Assembly (NCBI GenBank): GCA_944332525.1
Contig: CALVKD010000028.1
Span: forward strand, 1 to 45,552
Source of the DNA: an uncultured Bacilli bacterium
GTDB taxonomy: Bacteria; Bacillota_I; Bacilli_A; RFN20; CAG-449
Direction of reading: 5' to 3'
DNA length: 45,552 nt
Part shown: positions 1 to 8,069 of the stretch, in pieces
Layout of the letters: the number at the start of each line of letters is the position of its first letter
How positions within the stretch are numbered: the first letter of the stretch is position 1
Program-made: the position numbers and the translations under genes
The notes under the pieces: generated by a model
Databases searched by the model: none
What the model saw: the letters and a program-made list of their open reading frames with translations, nothing else
What the model was told of the DNA's origin: nothing

Positions 1-1
1 T

Positions 2-94
2 TTCTTGTCAACGCTTAAAGATTGGTTAATTACCATTGGGGTTGTTGCTGGTGACATTATTTTAATCGTCATTATTTCGGAAATTGTTAAATAA
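2..94 (+). CDS. C-terminal end of a small membrane protein (partial)
   Basis: The reading frame is open from the window edge to the TAA at 92-94 and gives 30 residues, mostly hydrophobic (WLITIGVVAGDIILIVIISE), ending EIVK. This looks like one transmembrane helix with a short charged tail. Its place directly before a Zot-like ATPase fits a filamentous-phage coat or minor coat protein, but that is inference from context. The start lies outside the window. Confidence 0.5.
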   Translation, partial: FLSTLKDWLITIGVVAGDIILIVIISEIVK

Positions 95-149
95 ATTCAA
101 AATGATGAATCTAAAAAATAATAAATAAAAAATAGAAGTCGTGGGAAAT

Positions 150-1901
150 ATGAGCGCTGAAGAAATTTTAAATTTGATAATCGAATTTGTATCAAAATAT
201 TTTATCGTGGTTATTATTCTTGGCGCATTCGCATTTCTCTCGGCTTTTTTCGTTTTCTGGAATAACGCAATCAGATTTTTTAAATCCATTTCAAACGGGA
301 TTATCTGGATCTTAAAAATTCTTTGGTGGATTCTTAAAAATTTATTTATCTTAATTTTCAAAAAAATAATATTTGAATTTATTATTTTAAAATCAATAAA
401 ATTTATAAAAAATATTATCAGAAAATTCAAATTAAAAAGATCCAAATATAATATTCGACCGGTTAAATATCATTTTAATTTCATCGGTTTGATTTTTAAT
501 TACAAATTAAGAAAAGAACTTAAATATCGCTATAACGCAATTGAAGCTTGTGAGAGAACGCACGATTTAATAGATAAGAAATTTTCTTATATTACGATGA
601 TTGAAGCTTCTGTTGGTGGGGGAAAAACTTCCTTCATGAACGGCTATTCGCATTATCGCACTGTATTATTTAAAGAACGAATCGAAAAATTAATTGTCGA
701 TACTGAAACACATTTTAAAGATTTTTCGTTTCTGGAATTAAGAAAAATTATTCGTGATGAAGCAATTAAGGGATCTTCTGAAGCTGATGTTCTTTCCAGC
801 GTTTATAAAAATAAAGCAATAAATGATAAATTCAATAATACGATTGTTTATTCAAATTATATTTCGCAAGAGCCAGCACCGGAAATTTTAAAATCTTATT
901 GCGTCGCTTATCTTGCTGAATTAAGAAATAATTTTGTTCTTTCAAATTATCGATTATATAACAGAATCACAAATTCTTATAATTATGAAATTGATGATAA
1001 TTTCTTAAATATCAAATCGGAAGAAGATCGAAAGAAATTCTATTTGCCGTCTTATTCGTTGATTGTTGAAGATGAAAAAGCTTTATCGCTTTATAAAAAT
1101 ACATCTGATTATCGAAAATTAAATGATTCGGGGGCGGACGTAACATTAAGATTATTTCGTCAATTAAGGAATGAAACAACCTATTACATCACAGCCACGC
1201 AAAATACATCAAGGCTTGCTGTTCTTTTTCGAGAACTCGCAAATTCTTATATTCAAATTCAAACATCGTCAATCGTTGGCAACCTTCCAAATTGGCAAAG
1301 GCGCCAAGATAAAAAAGAAAAGAAAATTTTTAAAAAGGCTATTAAAAAGGCAAAAAAGAAAGAAATTAAACGCGTTGGAGCTGGGGAAGAATGGTTACAT
1401 CGCGAAAATAATTCTTTTAAAAAGAAACTTTTTAAACTATGGGACAAGCGAAAGCAAGTAACATCTTGCGGTTTCATTAAATACAAAATTTTAATTGCTT
1501 CAAAACTCGATGATTTAAAAGATCATTCAGAGAACGCAAGAAATGAAGAATTGACGTTAACATTTCCGCTTACATGGTGTTATGGCGTGTATCGAACTTG
1601 TGAATATTCGGATTTTTACGACTATTTATCAAAAGAAAGCGAGATAAAATCGCCGGATCAATTAAAGCAAATTACATCGCTTTATTCTGATAATGAATCC
1701 AAATTTAAATATATCTTAGCCACGAAAGAAGATACTGAATTATCTGATTATGCAAAGACAGTTAAAGCAAAAATGGAAATTCGCAAAAAGCTAAAAGAAG
1801 AAGCTAAAGCGCTAGAAAAAGAAGCTAAAGAACAAGCAAAAAAAGAAGCTGATGACAAGAAAGGAAAAGAAGAAAATGATATATCAGAACAAACAAAATA
1901 A
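150..1901 (+). CDS. Membrane-anchored Zot-like (inovirus assembly) P-loop ATPase
   Basis: About 583 aa. The N-terminus carries two or three hydrophobic segments (about residues 15-40 and 45-80) and then a basic stretch. A Walker A motif (ASVGGGKTS, near residue 152) opens the ATPase domain, and a Walker B-like LIVEDE follows near residue 303. Near residue 347 there is ITATQN followed by RELAN, which resembles the sensor region of Zot/pI proteins (LTTQN...RxL). Zot/pI proteins drive extrusion of filamentous phage through the host membrane. The usual order is ATPase then membrane span, so an N-terminal anchor is atypical. The C-terminal ~60 residues are a Lys/Glu/Ala-rich helix. A GTG at 141 is an alternative start; neither has a strong ribosome binding site. 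The end overlaps the integrase gene. A divergent FtsK/VirB4-like ATPase is the main alternative. Confidence 0.6.
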   Translation: MSAEEILNLIIEFVSKYFIVVIILGAFAFLSAFFVFWNNAIRFFKSISNGIIWILKILWWILKNLFILIFKKIIFEFIILKSIKFIKNIIRKFKLKRSKYNIRPVKYHFNFIGLIFNYKLRKELKYRYNAIEACERTHDLIDKKFSYITMIEASVGGGKTSFMNGYSHYRTVLFKERIEKLIVDTETHFKDFSFLELRKIIRDEAIKGSSEADVLSSVYKNKAINDKFNNTIVYSNYISQEPAPEILKSYCVAYLAELRNNFVLSNYRLYNRITNSYNYEIDDNFLNIKSEEDRKKFYLPSYSLIVEDEKALSLYKNTSDYRKLNDSGADVTLRLFRQLRNETTYYITATQNTSRLAVLFRELANSYIQIQTSSIVGNLPNWQRRQDKKEKKIFKKAIKKAKKKEIKRVGAGEEWLHRENNSFKKKLFKLWDKRKQVTSCGFIKYKILIASKLDDLKDHSENARNEELTLTFPLTWCYGVYRTCEYSDFYDYLSKESEIKSPDQLKQITSLYSDNESKFKYILATKEDTELSDYAKTVKAKMEIRKKLKEEAKALEKEAKEQAKKEADDKKGKEENDISEQTK

Positions 1902-3000
1902 ATCATACTACTACAAATTTTCTTTAAATGGTCGTCAGTATCTAAAACGCGGTTTTACAAGCAAAAAGAAGGCGCTGACAGCTGAAAAGCAATTCAAAGA
2001 TGAATTACTCGGAATTGATAAAAGCGGTTATCATCGATTGAATTTGACTTATTCACAAGGGCTTAATGAATTTAAAGATTTTTATTTTAAATCACAAAAA
2101 GAAACGACAGCAAAGGAAATCGCACGGGCGATTAACTCTTATTATATTAATTATTTTAAAGCCGATAGATTAATATATCAGCTTAACGCAAGCGACGCAG
2201 AAAAAGCATGGTCGAAGATTAATTCAGAAGCTATTTCGCCGGCAACAAAAAATAAAAAACTTGCCTTTTTAAAAAGATTCTTCCTATTTATTCAGAAAAA
2301 ATATTCTTTCTATTATTCATCAATTTTTAATCTTCCAAAGTTTAAAGATTATAAAATTTCACGGGTAAAAAAGAAAAAATTAATCATCGAATTATCTGAT
2401 CTTCAACAGCTGATTCAAAAAGCAAATTCAAAATATATGAAATTGGCTATATTAACGCTATTCATATATGGTTATCGGCTCGGCGAATTACTCGGATTAA
2501 AAGTCAATAGTTTTGACTTTAGAAATAAAACTGTTGAAAACTACATAAATATTACCTTCAAGACGGGCGACGGGGGATTTATCGAAGTTTCACCAAAAAC
2601 AAAAAAAAGCGATCGCTTGCGAAGCTGTTCTGATGAATATTTAAATCTTGTTAGGGAACACATCAAATTAAATAATTTAAAATCTAATGACTTCATCTTC
2701 TTTTCATTAGCGAATCAATTTCATGAAGATCTTCATGATAAGCCGATTCATGAAAATACATTTAGAAGAATGCTTCAGCGACTGAATCCAAACATAACCC
2801 CGCATACATTAAGAAGATCTCTTGTTACTCATTTAACAGAACGCGGAGTTTCCATTAAAGAAATATCTAAATATATCGGTCATGAAAGTATAAGAACGAC
2901 AGAATCATATTATCTTAAGCAATCCGACGAAAAGGCAAAAAAAATAAATAACGTAATCGATCAAATAATTAATGATCTAGAAAGGAATAGCGAAAAATGA
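1876..3000 (+). CDS. int: Tyrosine recombinase (phage-type integrase), element 1
   Basis: About 374 aa. It should integrate and excise the element by site-specific recombination, probably at the neighbouring tRNA-Thr. The N-terminus has an AP2-like arm-binding domain (YYYKFSLNGRQYLKRGF), then a core-binding helical domain. The catalytic domain shows the first Arg in YGYRLGELLG (about residue 200), a Lys in the TKKSDR region, HTLRRS (about 309), YIGHES (about 334) and the nucleophile Tyr in TESYYLK (about 343). The ATG at 1876 is chosen over 1852 because the second integrase in this window (31819-32949) starts at the equivalent point and an AG-rich stretch precedes it. It overlaps the ATPase gene by 26 bp and its stop (ATGA) overlaps the next start, so the genes are translationally coupled. 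Confidence 0.92.
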   Translation: MIYQNKQNKSYYYKFSLNGRQYLKRGFTSKKKALTAEKQFKDELLGIDKSGYHRLNLTYSQGLNEFKDFYFKSQKETTAKEIARAINSYYINYFKADRLIYQLNASDAEKAWSKINSEAISPATKNKKLAFLKRFFLFIQKKYSFYYSSIFNLPKFKDYKISRVKKKKLIIELSDLQQLIQKANSKYMKLAILTLFIYGYRLGELLGLKVNSFDFRNKTVENYINITFKTGDGGFIEVSPKTKKSDRLRSCSDEYLNLVREHIKLNNLKSNDFIFFSLANQFHEDLHDKPIHENTFRRMLQRLNPNITPHTLRRSLVTHLTERGVSIKEISKYIGHESIRTTESYYLKQSDEKAKKINNVIDQIINDLERNSEK

Positions 3001-3380
3001 AATTAATATTTGAAATTAATATCAGCTCTTCATCGATGTTGGATCAAAAGCAATTCGCATTTTTCAAGAATGCGAAACGCGCATTCTTTCAGACTGTCGA
3101 TTTTTATTTAATCAAAAAAATAAATGGCGATGATCTTCCGAACATTAAATTCGATTTAGATTTAATCTTTGCTGATGATTTAGAAAAAGAAACATCAAGA
3201 TTAAATTTAATTCACGAAAATTTAGAATATCTTTCTTCTGATCCAAAAGCTAAAGAAGAATATTCTAAAATCAAAGAATTAAGCTATTTAGAGATAATAA
3301 AGCGTGCAACATTAAATAATTCAATCGACAAACAAACATCGCTTCAAATGGCGTTATTTGTTTCTAATGGAGCGCCTTAG
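2997..3380 (+). CDS. Small protein of the integrase module (orfA-type), unknown function
   Basis: 127 aa, starting in the ATGA overlap with the integrase stop, so probably coupled to it. The protein looks soluble and mixed alpha/beta, with no signal or membrane segment; the sequence is rich in Lys, Asp and Phe. I do not recognise the family. The second integrase (31819-32949) is followed by a protein of nearly the same length (134 aa) in the same position, so the pair is likely analogous or distantly homologous. A role as accessory factor for recombination or as an element-encoded regulator is inference only. Confidence 0.75.
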   Translation: MKLIFEINISSSSMLDQKQFAFFKNAKRAFFQTVDFYLIKKINGDDLPNIKFDLDLIFADDLEKETSRLNLIHENLEYLSSDPKAKEEYSKIKELSYLEIIKRATLNNSIDKQTSLQMALFVSNGAP

Positions 3381-3404
3381 CAAATAAATAAAGGAGTTTT
3401 AAAA

Positions 3405-3593
3405 ATGTATAAACAAATTGTCATCGATCCAGAGCAAAAGATTGTTTACATTCTGGAAATCATCAAAGCCAAAAGAAATATTAATCCGTCAGCTAAAAGA
3501 AAAGCTGATGAAATAATTATCGTTGGAATGAATTTTGAAAATTTTAAAAAGAGATATCCAGAACTTGCGAATCAAATAAAAGAAATCTCATAA
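3405..3593 (+). CDS. 62-aa conserved protein of the integrase module (orfB-type)
   Basis: 62 aa, preceded by an AAAGGAG ribosome binding site. It is clearly homologous to the 63-aa protein at 33359-33550. Shared blocks include EQKIVYIL, an AKRKA-E-II-GM block and NFKK-YPEL. The basic, helical C-terminal half could bind DNA, and small proteins encoded next to integrases are often excisionases (recombination directionality factors), but no diagnostic motif is visible. It is the last gene of element 1 before tRNA-Thr. Confidence 0.75.
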   Translation: MYKQIVIDPEQKIVYILEIIKAKRNINPSAKRKADEIIIVGMNFENFKKRYPELANQIKEIS

Positions 3594-3688
3594 AAGAAGG
3601 CTATATTATTTTAGGTTTAAAAGAGCTAAAATAGCGATAGTAAAGTTAAATGTAGATAGAAACGTGTATCAAAAAGGGCAACATGAAA

Positions 3689-3714
3689 CAAAAAAATCCC
3701 ATTGTCATGGGATT
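3689..3714 (-). terminator. Terminator of tRNA-Thr
   Basis: The perfect 8-bp stem AATCCCAT/ATGGGATT with a 4-nt loop is followed on the minus strand by a run of T. It lies 12 nt beyond the tRNA-Thr 3' end and fits intrinsic termination of that gene. Either it belongs to the host locus, and the element starts beyond it, or the element brought it in. Confidence 0.8.
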
Positions 3715-3726
3715 AAATAACGTAAA

Positions 3727-3802
3727 TGGTGCCGTCTATCGGAATCGAACCAACAACCTATCGATTACAAGTCGATTGCTCTGCCAGTTGAGCTAAGACG
3801 GC
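3727..3802 (-). tRNA. tRNA-Thr (anticodon UGU)
   Basis: 76 nt with encoded CCA. On the minus strand the acceptor arm GCCGTCT pairs with AGACGGC, the anticodon stem ATCGA/TCGAT holds loop CTTGTAA (anticodon TGT), and the T-loop is TTCGATT. Its 3' end faces the integrase module at 1876-3593, which makes it the probable target of element 1. Confidence 0.97.
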
Positions 3803-3877
3803 GTTCGCTTTACTATAATATTAGAAATAAATAAAAAAATCAACTTATTTTTTATTTATTTTTAGAAAGATTTATTT

Positions 3878-4666
3878 ATGATCACTTTACAGGTATTTTC
3901 CTTTCAAATTAATTTGTTCTCTCTAATAGCGTTTTTAGTCGGAATGCTCTCCGGAATGGCTATTTTATTTTTAATTTACCTATTTAATGCATTAATCAAA
4001 CTTAATAAAGATGCTGTTAAACTCAATAACCGAATTCAAAATATTTCTAAAGAGGAAATTCAAAAAGTTATTAGCAATTATCAAGAAGCCTTCACTGATG
4101 AGAAAAAAAGAAGAGGCGAACTCCCGCTTGATTATTTTAAATCATCAATCGCAGATATGGTAAATTCAATAGCGAAAGAATTTTATCCCGATTCCAAAAG
4201 GCCATTAAGCGAATTAACGCTTAACGAGCTCATTTTACTAGATCATTACATAATAGATAAAATTGATAATCTCTTGTCTAAGCGCGGATTTAAATTATTT
4301 AGAAATTTAAAACTATCCACAATTTTAAAACTTATCGATGCGAAAACCAAAGTCGATGAAACCAAAGTAGTAAAAACTTATAAAAAATACAAATTGCAAA
4401 AAGTTGTTAATGTTTTAACTACCGCCATCAATTTTATTAATCCCTATCACTGGTTTAAAAAACTTGTCGTTAATCCATCCATAAATGCTTTAATAAATAA
4501 AATATGTTTAATTTGCTACTCTATCGTCGGAGAAGAGACCTATAACGTTTACTCAAAGCAGGCTTTTCTTAACGAAGATGACGAATTACAAAATTTATTA
4601 AAAGAAGCCGAAAAAGACTCAAGTGATATTGAAGAAAGAGGAATCATTGTTAACGATCAGAAATAG
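3878..4666 (+). CDS. Conserved membrane-anchored protein of unknown function
   Basis: 262 aa. One transmembrane segment is clear at about residues 14-37 (IAFLVGMLSGMAILFLIYLF); a lysine-rich, helical cytoplasmic portion follows. A second weakly hydrophobic region (INKICLICYSIVGEETY) lies near residue 205. The C-terminal ~35 residues are acidic. I cannot name a family. The gene is alone on the plus strand between tRNA-Thr and the convergent lipase gene, and the two 3' ends overlap by 17 bp. Confidence 0.8.
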   Translation: MITLQVFSFQINLFSLIAFLVGMLSGMAILFLIYLFNALIKLNKDAVKLNNRIQNISKEEIQKVISNYQEAFTDEKKRRGELPLDYFKSSIADMVNSIAKEFYPDSKRPLSELTLNELILLDHYIIDKIDNLLSKRGFKLFRNLKLSTILKLIDAKTKVDETKVVKTYKKYKLQKVVNVLTTAINFINPYHWFKKLVVNPSINALINKICLICYSIVGEETYNVYSKQAFLNEDDELQNLLKEAEKDSSDIEERGIIVNDQK

Positions 4667-5843
4667 ACTTCTTTTCTTCAACTATCGCAGCAATCTTATC
4701 CTCTTGATCAACTTTACTCAGATCAATTTTCCTTCTAATCCGATAATGAGAAATATTTTTAAAATATATTTTGACATATGTTGCAATAATTTTAGAAAAC
4801 ATATCCCTTTTTTCTTTATTTTTTAAAATCATCGATAAGGATTTAACAGCTAAAAATAATCTCCGATCGATATTTTTTAGCATATCGTGCACTGTAACAA
4901 TTTTTGAATCATCAATCACTGAAAAAATTATATCGATAAATTCTTTTTTCTCCTCTGTGCTTAAAGCTTTTAAAAAGTCGTGCATGTTATATGATAAGAA
5001 CACTGATGAAGAAGACAAATTTTTTACTTCAATGAATTCCGAGCCATTCAAATACCAATTATATGGGGAATGCTGAAATATAGAAAAGCTTCGAGCTTTA
5101 ACAATTTTTGCTTTAACCTTACTTTCTAAAAGAATACCAATCATTGAATCAATCGGCATAATTTTTTTAATTTTCGTAGAAATAGCTTGATAAGATGGTA
5201 CTTTATCAAGAGCTTCTCTGAATCCCGGGCCATCTAAGTCATAAATATTAATAATTCTTTTTTGAATATCATATGGAGCGTAGCAAGCAGAATGCACCGC
5301 TAATGCTCCGCCTTTAGAATGTCCGATAACCATTAAAGGTGATGAAGGAAAAAGCTGTCCTATCTCTTTTAAATAACGATCAGCTTCTAAATAAGAAGGT
5401 AAATAATCATTTATCGACATCATCAAATCTTCTTTCCAGCCGACTAATGATGAATCAGTCCCGCGGAAACAAACGCAGATAAGTCCGTTATCAAGGATAA
5501 AAGTAATAGCAAAAAACTGGATAGCTAATTCTTTATCAAATTTATTTTGAACGTAATTTAACCTGATGTTGCCGAATCTTTTGCTTTTCGCACATAAGAA
5601 AAAGAACTGCCTATCCTTGTTACCAGTTACTGTACCTTCAAGAAGATAATCAATTAATTCATTATCATTAAGATGTTCTAGAGTAACATCCTTGCCGTTA
5701 CTTTCTAACGATGAAACTAAATCATTGAAATTAAGATAACTAAGCACACATAAACACGCAGCATCAACCTCTGAGAAAGGTTTTACTACAAAACTCTTCT
5801 CACCATATCGCTTTACGTAATCAAAAATCGTATACTGTTTCAT
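4650..5843 (-). CDS. Mbeg1-like / lipase class 3-type alpha/beta hydrolase
   Basis: 397 aa. The sequence has the nucleophile elbow GHSKGG (VIGHSKGGALAVHSA, about residues 172-186). A block ending CVCFRGTD (about residues 125-132) marks the oxyanion-strand region of class 3 lipases, and Asp and His candidates follow. The overall pattern matches the DUF2974 (Mbeg1-like) family common in Firmicutes. No signal peptide is visible, so it is probably cytoplasmic. Substrate is unknown. It is transcribed alone, downstream of a symmetrical hairpin at 5888-5943. Confidence 0.85.
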   Translation of the reverse strand: MKQYTIFDYVKRYGEKSFVVKPFSEVDAACLCVLSYLNFNDLVSSLESNGKDVTLEHLNDNELIDYLLEGTVTGNKDRQFFFLCAKSKRFGNIRLNYVQNKFDKELAIQFFAITFILDNGLICVCFRGTDSSLVGWKEDLMMSINDYLPSYLEADRYLKEIGQLFPSSPLMVIGHSKGGALAVHSACYAPYDIQKRIINIYDLDGPGFREALDKVPSYQAISTKIKKIMPIDSMIGILLESKVKAKIVKARSFSIFQHSPYNWYLNGSEFIEVKNLSSSSVFLSYNMHDFLKALSTEEKKEFIDIIFSVIDDSKIVTVHDMLKNIDRRLFLAVKSLSMILKNKEKRDMFSKIIATYVKIYFKNISHYRIRRKIDLSKVDQEDKIAAIVEEKKSISDR

Positions 5844-5885
5844 AACTTTATTATTACATTGACTAAAAAAAGAATAAATAAAAAA

Positions 5886-5949
5886 AATTCTCCCGGCGAG
5901 TTATGTTGTGTTTGGGGATATTTATGAAGGGACACCGGAGAACTTTTTT
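5886..5949. terminator. Symmetrical hairpin with T-runs on both sides; terminator or small RNA
   Basis: TTCTCC..GG pairs with CC-GGAGAA across a ~38-nt loop, with one bulged C. A T-run follows the hairpin on the plus strand (5944-5949) and on the minus strand (7 A from 5881), so it can end transcription either way. Lying between the histidine kinase stop and the lipase start, both on the minus strand, it probably ends the two-component operon. The long, non-random loop leaves open a small RNA. Confidence 0.5.
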
Positions 5950-6055
5950 CTAGGAAATAAATATTCTGTGATTATTATTTGAATATCATGGGGTATTTCC
6001 TATTACAAATGTATAATATATGCCTTTTTTAAACTCAATTTAAACTCTACTTAAA

Positions 6056-7117
6056 CTAACTTTGAATTATATCTTTTCGAAATTCGACGATAAATGTCGT
6101 TCCTTTTCCGAGTTCGCTTTTAACATTTATCGAACCATTTAATAAACGGATAATTTTTCCAACGATAGTTAATCCAAGGCCGTTACCTTCTTTACTATGC
6201 GAAGTTTCCCCTTGGAAGAAACGATCAAAGATATGTTTAACAGTTTCCTCGCTCATTCCTTCTCCGTGATCGGTAATGGTAACTGCTATAACATCTGTGA
6301 CTTTAAGTTTAATCTCAATCAAACCACCTGTTTCCGAAAATTTTATTGCATTAGATAAAATATTAATCCAAACTTGATCTAAAAGTTCACCATCAGATTT
6401 AACCATTACAGCATCTAAATCGATATCTAGTTCAATCTGTTTATTTTCAAACTTATCCGCTAATGTCAAAATACACGTTCTAATTTCTTCATCTAGACGG
6501 AAAGAATTCAATTCTAGTTTGACATTTTCATTATCAAGTTTTGAAATTTTTAAAGCATTAGAAACAAGCGTGGATAATTTATCGATTGATTGATTGATTT
6601 TGCTTAAACAAATTCTTTTTTCATCATCATTTAATAAAGAATTTTCAAGAATATTAACATTGCTGCGAATAACCGCTAAAGGAGCTTTAAATTCATGTGA
6701 GACATTTGCTACGAAATCATTAGAAAGCGTATCTACTTTTCCTAATTCTTCAACCATCTGATTAAAACTATTTAAAACGTTCTCTAATTCTGGAATTACT
6801 GATTTTCCCTCTATTCGAACAGAGAAATCACCTTCAGCTACGCGCTTAGATTTCGCAGATAATTCAACGAATTTCTTCAAAATCCTCTTACCGACAAAGT
6901 AAGAGAAAAAAGAAGATAATACTGCGGAAGCTAAATAAACAGAGACAATTGTGATAATGGTGGTTGAAGCAAATCCCCTAAGAAGCAACGGAGCTAATGG
7001 GGATAGTAAAATGAAGCATAAAATGATTGCTACCAAGATAAGCAGCACAAAAAAGAAGACGAAAATAAAGATTGAAAATCTTAAATATAAATAGGATTTT
7101 TTCTCTTTTTCATCCAT
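6056..7117 (-). CDS. Two-component sensor histidine kinase
   Basis: 353 aa. Two N-terminal membrane helices (about residues 10-35 and 40-65) are separated by only a few residues, so there is almost no extracellular sensor domain. A HAMP linker (about 70-125) and a dimerization domain with the phospho-acceptor His in VSHEFKAPLAV (about residue 141) follow. The ATPase domain shows the N box NILSNAIKFSE, G1 DHGEGM and G2 GNGLGLTIV. The lack of an outer domain suggests intramembrane sensing. The gene sits 1 bp after the response regulator gene. The signal is unknown. Confidence 0.95.
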   Translation of the reverse strand: MDEKEKKSYLYLRFSIFIFVFFFVLLILVAIILCFILLSPLAPLLLRGFASTTIITIVSVYLASAVLSSFFSYFVGKRILKKFVELSAKSKRVAEGDFSVRIEGKSVIPELENVLNSFNQMVEELGKVDTLSNDFVANVSHEFKAPLAVIRSNVNILENSLLNDDEKRICLSKINQSIDKLSTLVSNALKISKLDNENVKLELNSFRLDEEIRTCILTLADKFENKQIELDIDLDAVMVKSDGELLDQVWINILSNAIKFSETGGLIEIKLKVTDVIAVTITDHGEGMSEETVKHIFDRFFQGETSHSKEGNGLGLTIVGKIIRLLNGSINVKSELGKGTTFIVEFRKDIIQS

Positions 7118-7118
7118 T

Positions 7119-7790
7119 TTATTTTTTTACCGCCTTATAACCTAATCCGCGAATAGTAACAATATCAAAATCCGGATTATTTTTAAATTTATCGCGTAAG
7201 CGATTAATATGTGTATCAACAGTTCTTTCTTCAGAGTTAGAATCAATACCCCAGAATTCATCCATCAATTGAATTCTCGTAAAGATTTTATTTTCATAGG
7301 AAAGCAGTTTAAATAAGATTTGGAATTCCTTTTGAGGTAATTCAAAAACTTGTCCGTTTGTCGTTACAGTAAGAGAATCGCTATCGAGCGTTGTCGATTT
7401 AAAGGTTAGTTGATGGGCATTGGAAATCTTAGCCCGTCTAAACAAGGAATTAATTCTTAATTCAAGTTCGTTTAAATCTAACGGCTTAACCATATAATCA
7501 TCAGCTCCGGAAGTAAATCCCGCTTCTTTATCTTTAAATTGATCTTTTGCCGAAATAATTAAAACTGGAGCTTTAATATTGTTTTCGCGTAATTCCTTAA
7601 TAAAAGTAATCCCGTCCATACCCGGCATCATAATGTCGGTAACAATAACATCAACAGGATATTTTTCTAATTCATCTAAGGCATACTTCGGGGAATATGA
7701 GCAATAAACATCATAGCCTTTTTTTGTTAAGAAGACTTTTATTGCATCGCTTAAGGCTATATCATCTTCAACTAATAAAATTTTAAACAT
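7119..7790 (-). CDS. OmpR/PhoB-family response regulator
   Basis: 223 aa. The receiver domain carries the acidic pocket EDD (8-10), the phospho-acceptor Asp52 in VTDIMMPGMDG and Lys in MVKPLDLNE. The C-terminal winged-helix domain has the recognition segment RTVDTHINRLRDKF and ends in GLGYKAVKK, typical of OmpR regulators. The ribosome binding site is TGGAGG, 9 nt before the ATG. It is cotranscribed with the adjacent histidine kinase, its cognate partner. Confidence 0.96.
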   Translation of the reverse strand: MFKILLVEDDIALSDAIKVFLTKKGYDVYCSYSPKYALDELEKYPVDVIVTDIMMPGMDGITFIKELRENNIKAPVLIISAKDQFKDKEAGFTSGADDYMVKPLDLNELELRINSLFRRAKISNAHQLTFKSTTLDSDSLTVTTNGQVFELPQKEFQILFKLLSYENKIFTRIQLMDEFWGIDSNSEERTVDTHINRLRDKFKNNPDFDIVTIRGLGYKAVKK

Positions 7791-7838
7791 TTGCCGATAC
7801 CTCCACCATTACCATAAAATATTTATTTTAACTAATTA

Positions 7839-8069
7839 TTAACTCTTTTTACTGAGAAGATAAATATGGATAAACATAAAAATAAAATATCCGACAAAAA
7901 GCAGCAAAGAAATAATCATCGCAATTAGTAAATATTTCTTAACTTCTTGATTATCTTTAAAGAAAAAATAATTAAGAGCTAAAAAAGCGATAAGAATAAT
8001 AACGAAAATCGCCATGACTATTTTGGTAATTTTACGATAAGTTTTAATCTTCTTGTTTATGTCCGTCAT
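7839..8069 (-). CDS. Small two-helix membrane protein
   Basis: 76 aa with two hydrophobic helices (about residues 17-36 and 45-70), a short polar hairpin between them and basic ends. The start lies 26 bp inside the end of cysE, so it is probably translated from the same mRNA. Family not recognised. It lies between the cysteine genes and the two-component pair. Confidence 0.65.
   Translation of the reverse strand: MTDINKKIKTYRKITKIVMAIFVIILIAFLALNYFFFKDNQEVKKYLLIAMIISLLLFVGYFIFMFIHIYLLSKKS

Larger units (their letters stand above)
1..3726 (+). mobile_element. Right end of an integrated inovirus-like element next to tRNA-Thr
   Basis: The genes from the left edge to 3593 run on the plus strand with overlapping or tight spacing: the tail of a tiny membrane protein, a membrane-anchored Zot-like P-loop ATPase, a tyrosine integrase and two small proteins. 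They stop just before the 3' end of a minus-strand tRNA-Thr gene, a common target of tyrosine integrases. A small hydrophobic protein followed by a Zot/pI-type ATPase is the usual pairing in filamentous phages. The other end of the element lies outside the window, and no direct repeat of the tRNA end is visible, so the attachment core is unproven. A tRNA terminator at 3689-3714 sits between the last element gene and the tRNA, so the exact right boundary is uncertain. Confidence 0.6.

Noticed and set aside
1259-1486. 75-aa minus-strand ORF inside the Zot-like gene
   Set aside because: It is antisense to a well-supported gene and has no ribosome binding site or recognisable protein features.
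5886-5949. SRP (4.5S) RNA gene
   Set aside because: The conserved GGTCAGGNCCGGAAGG-type apical motif is absent.
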